A DNA stretch of 26,439 nt from Flavobacteriaceae bacterium (GCA_003533785.1 DQCR01000034.1:1672-28110); one strand, 5' to 3'; positions 1 to 6,744 are shown, numbered from the stretch's first letter. Translations and numbers: made by a program. The notes: generated from the letters alone by a model not told the origin.

Positions 1-21
1 AGCCAGCTGAGCTACATCCCC
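1..21 (-). tRNA. tRNA gene, 5' end only (probably tRNA-Ala)
   Basis: Read on the minus strand from base 21, the sequence begins with a seven-base acceptor arm GGGGATG, then TA, then the D-stem and loop GCTCAGCTGGCT, which is the canonical start of a bacterial tRNA. The gene runs off the left edge, so the anticodon is not visible. The GGGG start is compatible with tRNA-Ala, whose G3 pairs with U70, but identity cannot be proven from 21 bases. A promoter element lies directly upstream. Confidence 0.85.
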
Positions 22-29
22 AGTGGTGC

Positions 30-37
30 CAAAAGTA
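30..37 (-). promoter_or_regulatory. Bacteroidetes -7 promoter element of the tRNA
   Basis: On the minus strand these bases read TACTTTTG, a perfect match to the Bacteroidetes -7 consensus TAnnTTTG. It ends eight bases before the mature tRNA 5' end, so transcription would start close to the tRNA. No clear TTG -33 element is seen at the expected distance. Confidence 0.6.
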
Positions 38-150
38 AAAGAAAAATCTGAATTTTTTTGTTTTAGTATATTACTACTCAAACACCACTTAGGACAATAG
101 CAATAACCATAAATATAGTTTTTAAATATAATTGTTAGTACGCTCTTTTA

Positions 151-168
151 ATGTAACCCCAGTTACAT
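151..168. promoter_or_regulatory. Palindromic operator 1, upstream of the Crp/Fnr gene
   Basis: Perfect inverted repeat ATGTAAC-CCCA-GTTACAT, 57 bases before the start codon of the Crp/Fnr regulator. Written in CRP geometry it is TGTAA-N6-TTACA, the same half-site spacing as the E. coli CRP site TGTGA-N6-TCACA but with A in place of G at half-site position 7. The same palindrome recurs at 865-880, supporting a shared regulator, most likely the adjacent gene product acting on its own promoter. No consensus -7 element could be placed with confidence between this site and the gene, so activation and repression cannot be told apart. Confidence 0.7.
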
Positions 169-224
169 AAGCCCCCAATTGTATTTTTTTCCTCTATGGG
201 TTTTCCTGATTTATTTGTACTTTC

Positions 225-869
225 ATGGAAATAAGCTGTGGCATGCTAAAAGAGCTTCAACACCTTTTCGGTGGAGTATTGGAAAAAGAATTAATCGAAG
301 AAATCAATTCCGTGGCCACCTATGCAGAAGCCCCTATTGATAAGGAGCTCATGCAGCCTGGAAAGTACATCAAAACAATGCCTATTCTGCTCGAAGGGAG
401 CATCAAAATTTTACGCCCCGACGATGATGGGCAACGTCTGTTGCTTTATCATTTGGAACAGGGACAGACCTGTGCCATGACGCTAAACTGTTGTATTGGA
501 AGCGCTAAGAGCGAAATTTATGCCGTCAGCGAAACCCCGGTTAGACTCCTTCAAATTCCTGTTCAGAAAATGGAAGAATGGCTAGGCCGCTATCGCAGTT
601 GGCGCAACTTCGTTCTCAATAGCTATCACAATCGGATGATGGAATTGCTGGAAAGCGTAGATCGCATCGCCTTCAATAATATGGAAGAACGATTGGAAAG
701 CTACCTCAATGAAAAGAAAAAAATGCTGGGAGATTCCTTAATTAAGATCACTCATCAACAAGTTGCTAATGACCTGCATTCCAGTCGGGTGGTAGTCTCC
801 CGTCTACTCAAAAAACTGGAACGCAACGGGACCATCAGCCTCCAGCGCAACGCCATTGAAATGATGTAA
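225..869 (+). CDS. Crp/Fnr-family transcriptional regulator of the sulfur module
   Basis: 214 residues, the usual length for the family: a cyclic-nucleotide-binding-like domain (about 15-120), a dimerisation helix (about 125-165) and a C-terminal winged helix-turn-helix (about 172-214). The recognition helix runs SRVVVSRLLKKLE (187-199), aligning with SRETVGRILKMLE of E. coli CRP: both arginines (R188, R193) are kept but CRP Glu181 is replaced by V189. Cys83, Cys89 and Cys90 cluster in the sensory domain, while the N-terminal four-cysteine signature of iron-sulfur FNR is absent. The gene lies between two matching operators and upstream of exporter, persulfide dioxygenase and YeeE genes, so it probably controls sulfide, persulfide or thiosulfate handling. 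Its stop codon lies inside the second operator. The effector is unknown; a thiol-based sulfur signal is inference. Confidence 0.88.
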   Translation: MEISCGMLKELQHLFGGVLEKELIEEINSVATYAEAPIDKELMQPGKYIKTMPILLEGSIKILRPDDDGQRLLLYHLEQGQTCAMTLNCCIGSAKSEIYAVSETPVRLLQIPVQKMEEWLGRYRSWRNFVLNSYHNRMMELLESVDRIAFNNMEERLESYLNEKKKMLGDSLIKITHQQVANDLHSSRVVVSRLLKKLERNGTISLQRNAIEMM

Positions 870-880
870 CCCGTGTTACA
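865..880. promoter_or_regulatory. Palindromic operator 2, upstream of the tauE operon
   Basis: Perfect inverted repeat TGTAAC-CCGT-GTTACA overlapping the last codons and stop (867-869) of the regulator gene. It matches operator 1 in both arms and in spacer length. Its centre, 872.5, is about 41 to 43 bases upstream of the start point predicted from the -7 element at 902-909, the position used by class II CRP-type activators that contact polymerase. This predicts activation of the downstream operon. Confidence 0.75.
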
Positions 881-881
881 A

Positions 882-909
882 TTGTTCCTATTGAATCCCC
901 TTACCTTTG
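882..909 (+). promoter_or_regulatory. Promoter of the tauE/MBL-rhodanese/YeeE operon
   Basis: TTG at 882-884 as a -33 element, a 17-base spacer, and TACCTTTG at 902-909, a perfect TAnnTTTG -7 element. The predicted start, about 913-916, leaves a leader of roughly 15 bases before the TTG start codon at 929. The -33 element lies directly beside operator 2. Confidence 0.7.
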
Positions 910-928
910 TTCACAAACCAACATCAAT

Positions 929-1729
929 TTGGAAATCCTTCCCTTTTTAGGTTATCTCGCTGCCATCGGCATTGGAGTCGTTTTGGGGCTGATTGGAGGG
1001 GGTGGTTCCATTATCACAGTGCCCATAATGGTATATCTGTTGGGAATTAATCCTGTAACAGCCACTGCCTATTCTCTTTTTCTCGTTGGGGTCGCTTCCA
1101 CCGTTGGGGCCGCACGAAATGCACAACTCGGACATATAGACTACCGAACAGGAATCGTATTTTCCATCCCAGCCTTTATGGCTGTGTATGTAACTCGTGC
1201 CTTTATTGTTCCAAAAATTCCCGAAAATATTCTCACCATTCAGCAGTTCGTGTTGACCAAAAATACAGCTGTCATGTTGTTTTTTGCCTTTTTAATGGTA
1301 TTGGCAGCAGTGTCCATGATCCGGTCCAAAGAACAACAATCAATGAGGAGTAATACCATTCGGATCCAGCTACCGCTTATCCTTTTAGAAGGAACCGTTG
1401 TTGGTATAGTCACAGGTTTGGTTGGTGCTGGAGGCGGTTTTTTAATCATCCCAGCCTTGGTACTTGTTGCCGGTTTGGAAATTAAAGCAGCCATCGGAAC
1501 CTCGCTTCTCATCATTGCAATCAAGTCCCTCATTGGATTTATAGGGGATGTCCAGAATAGTCCCATCGATTGGAAATTCCTTCTCTTATTCACCACACTT
1601 GCGGTTGCTGGAATTTTCATTGGCTTGGCCTACAATCAGTTCATGAAGGGAGAGCGGCTCAAAAAATTATTCGGGTGGTTTGTTTTGGTCATGGGTCTTG
1701 GGATCGTGATAAAGGAAATTGTATTATAA
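929..1729 (+). CDS. TauE/SafE-family sulfite/organosulfonate exporter
   Basis: 266-residue inner-membrane protein with about eight hydrophobic segments and the two repeat signatures of the family, GLIGGGGSI (about 20-28) and GLVGAGGGF (about 162-170). TauE/SafE proteins export sulfite, sulfoacetate or related small sulfur anions. The start is a TTG at 929: the predicted mRNA begins about 15 bases upstream, no ATG precedes it in frame, and the resulting N-terminus matches family members in length. It is the first gene of the operon, followed 30 bases later by the persulfide dioxygenase fusion whose sulfite product it could expel. The actual substrate is inference from context. Confidence 0.87.
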   Translation: MEILPFLGYLAAIGIGVVLGLIGGGGSIITVPIMVYLLGINPVTATAYSLFLVGVASTVGAARNAQLGHIDYRTGIVFSIPAFMAVYVTRAFIVPKIPENILTIQQFVLTKNTAVMLFFAFLMVLAAVSMIRSKEQQSMRSNTIRIQLPLILLEGTVVGIVTGLVGAGGGFLIIPALVLVAGLEIKAAIGTSLLIIAIKSLIGFIGDVQNSPIDWKFLLLFTTLAVAGIFIGLAYNQFMKGERLKKLFGWFVLVMGLGIVIKEIVL

Positions 1730-1759
1730 ATTTAAACCCTATTTTTAAAAAACCCAAAC

Positions 1760-3166
1760 ATGAAAATCGAACAAATATATACCGGATGCCTAGCACAAGG
1801 AGCCTATTATATCGAAAGTAAAGGCGAAGTCGCTATCATCGATCCGCTTCGTGAGACCACGGCCTATCTCAAAAAAGTCAAGGAAGATCAAGCCAAAATC
1901 AAATATATTTTTGAGACCCATTTTCATGCCGACTTTGTCAGTGGTCACCTCACCTTATCTAAACAGACTGGGGCTCCTATTGTCTATGGTCCCAATGCCA
2001 ATCCCGATTTTGAAGTCCTTTTAGCCAAAGACGGACAGGAGTTCCCCCTGGGGGATATTACCCTCAAAGTGCTTCATACCCCAGGACACACCTTGGAAAG
2101 TACTACCTATCTTCTGAAGGATTCCAACGGTACTAATCAAGCAATTTTTAGCGGCGATACCCTTTTCCTAGGCGATGTAGGACGCCCCGATCTGGCGCAA
2201 AAGGGGGCTCTTACTCAGGAAGAACTTGCAGGTATGCTATTCGATAGTTTGAGAAATAAAATCATGCCTTTAGAAGATCACATCATTGTATATCCCGCTC
2301 ACGGTGCTGGTTCGGCTTGTGGAAAAAAGATGATGAAAGAGACCGTTGATACCTTAGGGAATCAAAAGAAAATCAATTACGCCCTTCGGCCCGATATGAG
2401 TAAGGAAGAATTTATTGCAGAAGTGACCGACGGACTGTTACCCCCTCCGGCCTATTTCCCCTTGAATGTCAAGCTCAACAAATCGGGCTATGAAGATATT
2501 GATCAGGTCCTAGATCGGAGTACCAAAGCATGGCTTCCGGATACATTCGAAGATTTAGCCAATCAACAGAGCGCATTGGTCTTGGATGTCCGCCACCAAG
2601 ACGCCTTTGTTCAAGGCCATATTCCACAATCCATTTTTATTGGGATTGACGGTGGCTTTGCTCCTTGGGTTGGAGCATTGATTCAAGACGTAGAACAACC
2701 CATTCTATTGATCTGCCCAGAAGGACGCGAAGAAGAAACCATCACCCGATTGGCTCGAGTTGGTTTTGATCAAACCTTAGGCTATTTAAAAGGAGGCTTT
2801 GAGGCATGGAAACAGGCGGGGAAAAGTTTTGACACCATGAGCAGTATCCCTGCTAGTGAATTTGCTGAAACCCTTCTGCGAAAACCCAACGCTGTGTTTG
2901 ATGTTCGAAAAGACAGCGAGTACCTATCCCAACATTTGGAAAATGCACAGCACAGCCCCTTGGATTTCATCAATGAACACCTGCCTCATTTTCCCAAAGA
3001 ATCCCCATTCTATCTGCATTGTGCTGGGGGCTATCGGTCCGTCATTGCCGCATCCATCCTTAAAAAAAGAGGGATTCACAACTTGATCAACGTAGAAGGC
3101 GGTTTCAAAGCCATCCAAAAAACCCAACTTCCTTTAACCGATTATGTTTGCCCATCTACTTTATAA
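1760..3166 (+). CDS. Metallo-beta-lactamase / double rhodanese fusion (persulfide dioxygenase-sulfurtransferase, CstB-like)
   Basis: 468 residues in three parts: an N-terminal metallo-beta-lactamase domain (about 1-245) of the ETHE1/CstB type, then two rhodanese domains (about 265-355 and 365-460). Visible metal-site residues include H54, H56, D58, H110, D133 and H181. The usual HxHxDH reads HxHxDF here, as I recall for this CstB-like subgroup. The second rhodanese has a standard active loop, C421-AGGYR. The first, often cysteine-free in CstB-like proteins, has C319 in a shorter C-PEGR loop. Such enzymes oxidise low-molecular-weight persulfides with O2 to sulfite and thiol, or make thiosulfate. 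Cytoplasmic, no signal peptide. Neighbours (exporter upstream, YeeE pair downstream) suit disposal or uptake of sulfite and thiosulfate. Product details are inferred. Confidence 0.88.
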   Translation: MKIEQIYTGCLAQGAYYIESKGEVAIIDPLRETTAYLKKVKEDQAKIKYIFETHFHADFVSGHLTLSKQTGAPIVYGPNANPDFEVLLAKDGQEFPLGDITLKVLHTPGHTLESTTYLLKDSNGTNQAIFSGDTLFLGDVGRPDLAQKGALTQEELAGMLFDSLRNKIMPLEDHIIVYPAHGAGSACGKKMMKETVDTLGNQKKINYALRPDMSKEEFIAEVTDGLLPPPAYFPLNVKLNKSGYEDIDQVLDRSTKAWLPDTFEDLANQQSALVLDVRHQDAFVQGHIPQSIFIGIDGGFAPWVGALIQDVEQPILLICPEGREEETITRLARVGFDQTLGYLKGGFEAWKQAGKSFDTMSSIPASEFAETLLRKPNAVFDVRKDSEYLSQHLENAQHSPLDFINEHLPHFPKESPFYLHCAGGYRSVIAASILKKRGIHNLINVEGGFKAIQKTQLPLTDYVCPSTL

Positions 3167-3184
3167 TCTCTAACACCATTCAAT

Positions 3185-3745
3185 ATGTTTGAATTTTTAT
3201 TACAACCATGGCCCTGGTATATCAGTGGTCCTTTAATCTCCCTTGTTCTGCTGCTACTGCTTGGGTCTGGAAAAACCTTTGGAATGTCTTCCAATCTTCG
3301 AACCGTCTGTGCTGCTTTTGGGGCGGGACAACGCATTTCCTTTTTTGATTTTGACTGGAGAAGCCAACGCTGGAACTTTATCGTTATTCTTGGGGCTGCC
3401 GTAGGGGGTTTTATTGCATCCCATTATTTGAATAATGGAACCGCCATGGCGCTCAATCCAGAAACCATTGAGCAACTAACTCGCTATGGAATTCAAGACG
3501 CTGGAGTCGCCTACCTTCCCGAAGTCTTATTTGGTTCCAACTCTTGGTCCGATCCCAAAGTGCTTGGGCTATTGCTTGTGGGTGGGTTTTTTGTTGGTTT
3601 TGGTGCTCGCTATGCTGGCGGATGTACCTCAGGGCACGCTATCACCGGACTCAGCAATTTGCAATGGCCTTCCCTTATCGCAGTAATTGGTTTCTTTATC
3701 GGGGGCCTCTTTATCAATCGATTCATTTTACCTTACATCCTATGA
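3185..3745 (+). CDS. YeeE/YedE-family (thiosulfate permease-like) half transporter
   Basis: 186-residue membrane protein with about four to five hydrophobic segments. The strongest mark is GARYAGGCTSGH (140-151), the cysteine-bearing signature of YeeE/YedE proteins, in which conserved cysteines line a thiosulfate path. A second cysteine is C42. Classical YeeE is about twice as long with two pseudo-symmetric halves; here the second half is a separate gene whose ATG overlaps this stop in ATGA (3742-3745), implying translational coupling and probably one complex. It follows the persulfide dioxygenase gene by 18 bases. The substrate is likely thiosulfate or a related sulfur species, by family. 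Confidence 0.85.
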   Translation: MFEFLLQPWPWYISGPLISLVLLLLLGSGKTFGMSSNLRTVCAAFGAGQRISFFDFDWRSQRWNFIVILGAAVGGFIASHYLNNGTAMALNPETIEQLTRYGIQDAGVAYLPEVLFGSNSWSDPKVLGLLLVGGFFVGFGARYAGGCTSGHAITGLSNLQWPSLIAVIGFFIGGLFINRFILPYIL

Positions 3746-4161
3746 TCCGAACCCTTGTTTTTTTTTCTATTGGTTTGCTTTTTGGCATCACACTCTATAA
3801 ATCGGAAGCCGCTTCCTGGTTTAGAATTTATGAGATGTTTCAATTTCAATCTTTTCATATGTATGGAATCATAGGTTCCGCTTTGGTCTTTGGAGCCTTT
3901 TTCACCTTTGTACTCAAACGAAGCCAAGCCGTTTCTTATTTGGATGGAACCCCAATCGCCATACCCGATAAGCAAAGAGGATGGAAACGCTATTTGTTTG
4001 GCGGTATTTTCTTTGGAATCGGCTGGGCGCTGAGCGGTGCCTGTCCCGGTCCCTTGTTTGTACTTTTGGGTGCTGGATTTTACCCAGCACTCCTAGTCAT
4101 TGCTGCAGCCTTGGTGGGCACCTATGCCTACGGGGCTTTACGATCCCAGCTACCGCACTAA
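3742..4161 (+). CDS. YeeE/YedE family protein, DUF6691 type (second half transporter)
   Basis: 139 residues starting at the ATG that overlaps the previous stop by four bases. The reading frame is open further upstream (to 3544), but that part only shadows the preceding gene. About four membrane segments are seen, with GWALSGACPGPLF (94-106) containing C101, the counterpart of the GGC motif in the partner gene. Length and motif fit DUF6691 proteins, which pair with a YeeE partner in sulfur-oxidation clusters. It closes the sulfur operon and is followed by an inverted repeat. Role in thiosulfate or sulfane-sulfur transport is inferred from family and context. Confidence 0.85.
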   Translation: MIRTLVFFSIGLLFGITLYKSEAASWFRIYEMFQFQSFHMYGIIGSALVFGAFFTFVLKRSQAVSYLDGTPIAIPDKQRGWKRYLFGGIFFGIGWALSGACPGPLFVLLGAGFYPALLVIAAALVGTYAYGALRSQLPH

Positions 4162-4179
4162 GAAAGTACATCCCCCAAA

Positions 4180-4225
4180 CACGATTACCTCTCTTTTTAC
4201 GTTCTAAACGAAAGGGTAATCGGTG
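4180..4225 (+). repeat. Inverted repeat enclosing the start codon of the next gene
   Basis: GATTACC at 4183-4189 pairs with GGTAATC at 4215-4221. Allowing one bulged G at 4222, CAC at 4180-4182 also pairs with GTG at 4223-4225, the start codon of the downstream gene. The loop holds a smaller pairing, CGTT with AACG (about 4200-4210). No U-run follows, so this is not an ordinary terminator. It could be an RNA element that hides the start codon or ends the sulfur transcript. Confidence 0.45.
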
Positions 4226-4891
4226 CCACAAATAAAATATTTTCTGCTTCTCTTCGGTTTTTTCTCCATAAAGTTCTTTGCTCAAGGGGATGCCAATCTT
4301 TTATTGCAATACAATCGAGGCCCAACCAACGAATCGCTCTACCACCCTTGGAATGTGATGGTGCAAGGAACGGGGGTTCGAATGAATACCCACTTGCCGT
4401 ATACACGACCGCGCCTCAGCTGGGGATTGGGGGTTCTCGTCCAACACAAGTTTAGCAAAACCGTTGGATTAGCGACGGGGGCAACCTACCTCAACATTCA
4501 TTATCGCTATCAAAAACAGAATTTAGATTCCAAAGATTTCCTTGGCTATTGGCGCATTCCGTTGGCCCTAAGGGTCAGTCCCAATAGACGCATTGTATTG
4601 GAATTAGGGCCCAGTTTTCACCTCATTCAAAAAGCAAAAAATAGCGATCTACAAGATCCAATCACCGAAAGTTTTTCCTATCCCCCGGGGCTATTCCAAA
4701 ATGCCTTTGGCCTTCTTACAGCAGTTTCCTATCGGTTTTGGCGGTCTTTTTCAGGTCGTTTGGAATACAACCTGATCAAAAAAACCGACAATCCCTTTGT
4801 CGATCAATCCAATACGTTCAGAGGAGTCAACCTCGGATTGGAATGGAGCTTGTTTAATCCTACAAAACCCAATAAAAATGCTGTCCGTTAA
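4223..4891 (+). CDS. Predicted outer-membrane beta-barrel protein, function unknown
   Basis: 222 residues beginning with GTG at 4223. No ATG is available near the N-terminus, and the GTG start gives a good signal peptide (about 1-21, ending FFAQ). The rest has alternating hydrophobic and aromatic strands, for example LSWGLGVLVQHKF and SGRLEYNLIKK, ending in GVNLGLEWSLF, typical of small outer-membrane barrels in Bacteroidetes. No specific family was recognised. It starts 61 bases after the sulfur operon on the same strand, within the inverted repeat described above, so it may be read through from that operon or separately regulated. It overlaps the next gene by 14 bases. Confidence 0.7.
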   Translation: MPQIKYFLLLFGFFSIKFFAQGDANLLLQYNRGPTNESLYHPWNVMVQGTGVRMNTHLPYTRPRLSWGLGVLVQHKFSKTVGLATGATYLNIHYRYQKQNLDSKDFLGYWRIPLALRVSPNRRIVLELGPSFHLIQKAKNSDLQDPITESFSYPPGLFQNAFGLLTAVSYRFWRSFSGRLEYNLIKKTDNPFVDQSNTFRGVNLGLEWSLFNPTKPNKNAVR

Positions 4892-5333
4892 AAAAGCAAC
4901 TCTCAAGGACTTAAATGCCGTTGTTCCTCTATTTGACGCCTATAGAATTTTCTATGGAAAACAACAAAATACAGCAGATTCATCGGCTTTTCTTAAAGCA
5001 AGGCTTGAAAATAAAGAGTCCGTCATTTTTTTAGGCTCTTGGGGAAATAAGCCCGTTGCCTTTACCCAACTTTATCCGCTTTTTTCTTCCACACGCCTCC
5101 AGCGATTGTGGATGCTAAACGATTTGTTTGTGGCGACAGCATACCTGCAAAAAGGGATGGCGCAAGCCCTCATCGATGCCGCAAAACAATTGGCTCAGAC
5201 AACTCAAGCGGCTGGACTGTTCTTGGAAACCGAAAAAAACAACCTCCCTGGCAATCTACTCTACCCGAAAATGGGCTTCATCAGAGACGAAGCCCATCAC
5301 TTTTATTTTTGGCAAACTACTCCTTCAACTTAA
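4878..5333 (+). CDS. GNAT-family N-acetyltransferase
   Basis: 151 residues from the ATG at 4878, chosen because the protein then begins directly with the typical first strand (MLSVKKATLKDLNAVVPLF); the upstream extension of the frame is the shadow of the barrel gene. The acetyl-CoA loop is visible as Y89-LQKGMAQ (about 89-96), followed by a helix, and the C-terminus has the common NLLYPKMGF motif (126-134). It probably acetylates an amine on a small molecule or protein; the substrate cannot be read. It overlaps the barrel gene by 14 bases, suggesting translational coupling, and its end overlaps the opposing lipoprotein gene by 17 bases. Confidence 0.83.
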   Translation: MLSVKKATLKDLNAVVPLFDAYRIFYGKQQNTADSSAFLKARLENKESVIFLGSWGNKPVAFTQLYPLFSSTRLQRLWMLNDLFVATAYLQKGMAQALIDAAKQLAQTTQAAGLFLETEKNNLPGNLLYPKMGFIRDEAHHFYFWQTTPST

Positions 5334-5829
5334 TTTCAATCACGCCTTGGGCGGCCGCAGTTCCGTATTTTTTAACCGCAGCAACGCCTTTTAATACCTC
5401 AATTGTTTCGATGTTGTCCATCTCCCAATCGGGCATGGCCGTTCCCTTGGGCATGGCTTCGCCATTGATAATCAGGAGTGCCCCTTTCATGTCTTGACTC
5501 ACCATGTCCAAAGGGTTCCCTTTAGAAACCCAAGTATTCGTTAGCGAATCTGTTTCTTGTTTGATTTTGATGCGAATGGTTTTGGCTGTCAGGCTATCTA
5601 CCGATCCGTCAGGGAAGACATCAAGTTTCAATGCCTCATCCTTGCCAAAAAAATAAAGCGGGTGGGGCTCCCCCTCCAGTGTAACTGTCTTTCCCATGGG
5701 CAGCATTGTTTTTATTTCGGTCGAAGGAGACGTTCCTGCGACTTCTTCTGCTTCGCTTTGATAGACTTTAATTGTGATACAGGATTGCAACAATAGGGCC
5801 AATCCTAGATAGTAGGCATATGCTTTCAT
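5317..5829 (-). CDS. Lipoprotein with an orphan TonB-receptor plug-like C-terminus
   Basis: 170 residues with a lipoprotein signal (LLLQSC, acylated Cys at 16). About 30-105 is an uncharacterised region. The C-terminal third (about 115-170) reads like the core of a TonB-dependent receptor plug: a 'hydrophobic-ING' strand (LLIINGEAMPKG), then DNIETIEVLKGVAAVKKYG and AAQGVIEIKLK, corresponding to the plug pattern IesieVLKdasa..YG..a.nGVi.I. No barrel follows. The same plug-like tail occurs in some Bacteroidetes M56/BlaR-type and other envelope proteins, so it may be a protein-binding module. It is third in a minus-strand run after the stress protein and LpxR genes. Confidence 0.7.
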   Translation of the reverse strand: MKAYAYYLGLALLLQSCITIKVYQSEAEEVAGTSPSTEIKTMLPMGKTVTLEGEPHPLYFFGKDEALKLDVFPDGSVDSLTAKTIRIKIKQETDSLTNTWVSKGNPLDMVSQDMKGALLIINGEAMPKGTAMPDWEMDNIETIEVLKGVAAVKKYGTAAAQGVIEIKLKE

Positions 5830-5850
5830 ACGTTCTGAATTTACGTAAAG

Positions 5851-6741
5851 CTAAAAAAATCTGCTTATTTGAATGTTTAGATACTTGTGCCGAGGATGCC
5901 TTTGACCAGGTGTGTCTTGACTCGAAGAATAGTAGGACGCTTGTATTTTCCAATCTCGATTGTGGACTACCGCCCCGCACTCCAAACGATCTCTTCCCCG
6001 ATTGGGTTGCATAGTGAATACCGCAGCATCATTAAAAAGACCCCCTTCCAAAGGAAAGTCGTGAGCCACATATTCCTGTTGCCAAGCCACATAGAGCCCC
6101 CACCCTTTTTGAGCATTCAATAGTGGACTAAAGTCAAAGGGTATTTTAGCGGTCGACCCAACCACCAAGCCCAAGCGAAGAGCAGCTCGAGTTTGGTAGG
6201 TGGATAGCGTTCCCCGAACGTCTGGCACCAAAGCCAGATAGTCGCCTAAAGCTAGGCTTTGAAAATAGTTACCACCTACGCCTAAATGAAACTGTTGTGG
6301 CATGGCGGCAGTCCAACTTAAAGGAGGAAGATTGAGGATCCACTCGTGGTATAGGTTTTGGGCCGCTTTGGCCAGCGAAGCGTCTCCCGACACGCCCAGC
6401 TCAATGGTGTACTGATACCCTCGTTTGTTGAGGATAATTTTTTCTTTCTGATGGCGTAAAAATAAATATCCACTAAAAGGGTAGTCCAAGGATTCAAGCT
6501 CGGTGGCATACCGTTTAGAGGGATTATATATCATTTGTCCCAGTTTCCACTCAGAGAAGTGGCGTTCTAGCCGGCTGCTGTCTTTTTGGATTTCCTTTCC
6601 ATGGCTCAAAAACAAACCACTTGAGTAGTAATAGTCGGTCTTAAAGTAGAGGTCGTTATCCACGCTTAAAGTAAGCTGAGACTGACTCCAACCCGTAAAG
6701 CACAACCAATACAAAAACAAAAAGAAAGCCTGCGATCGCAT
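5851..6741 (-). CDS. LpxR-family lipid A 3'-O-deacylase (DUF2219), outer membrane
   Basis: 296 residues with a signal peptide (about 1-20). The mature start carries SVDNDLYFKTDYYYSSG (26-42), the family signature with the Asn-Asp pair (N29, D30) followed by TD and a tyrosine-rich turn. A second hallmark is GVSGDASLAKAAQNLYHEW (116-134), where H132 lines up with the catalytic histidine of Salmonella LpxR. The protein ends in F after an aromatic strand, as outer-membrane barrels do. LpxR removes the 3'-acyloxyacyl group from lipid A in a Ca-dependent reaction, altering LPS. The gene follows the universal stress protein by three bases and is probably cotranscribed with it. Enzyme activity in this organism is inferred. 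Confidence 0.83.
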   Translation of the reverse strand: MRSQAFFLFLYWLCFTGWSQSQLTLSVDNDLYFKTDYYYSSGLFLSHGKEIQKDSSRLERHFSEWKLGQMIYNPSKRYATELESLDYPFSGYLFLRHQKEKIILNKRGYQYTIELGVSGDASLAKAAQNLYHEWILNLPPLSWTAAMPQQFHLGVGGNYFQSLALGDYLALVPDVRGTLSTYQTRAALRLGLVVGSTAKIPFDFSPLLNAQKGWGLYVAWQQEYVAHDFPLEGGLFNDAAVFTMQPNRGRDRLECGAVVHNRDWKIQASYYSSSQDTPGQRHPRHKYLNIQISRFF

Positions 6742-6744
6742 CGA

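Noticed and set aside
1201..1215. Extra TGTAAC half-sites (also near 5681 and 20887) as operators
   Set aside because: Each lacks a matching GTTACA arm at the four-base spacing and lies within coding sequence.
1240..1620. 126-codon minus-strand open frame inside tauE
   Set aside because: Antisense to conserved TauE segments, with no domain and no promoter.
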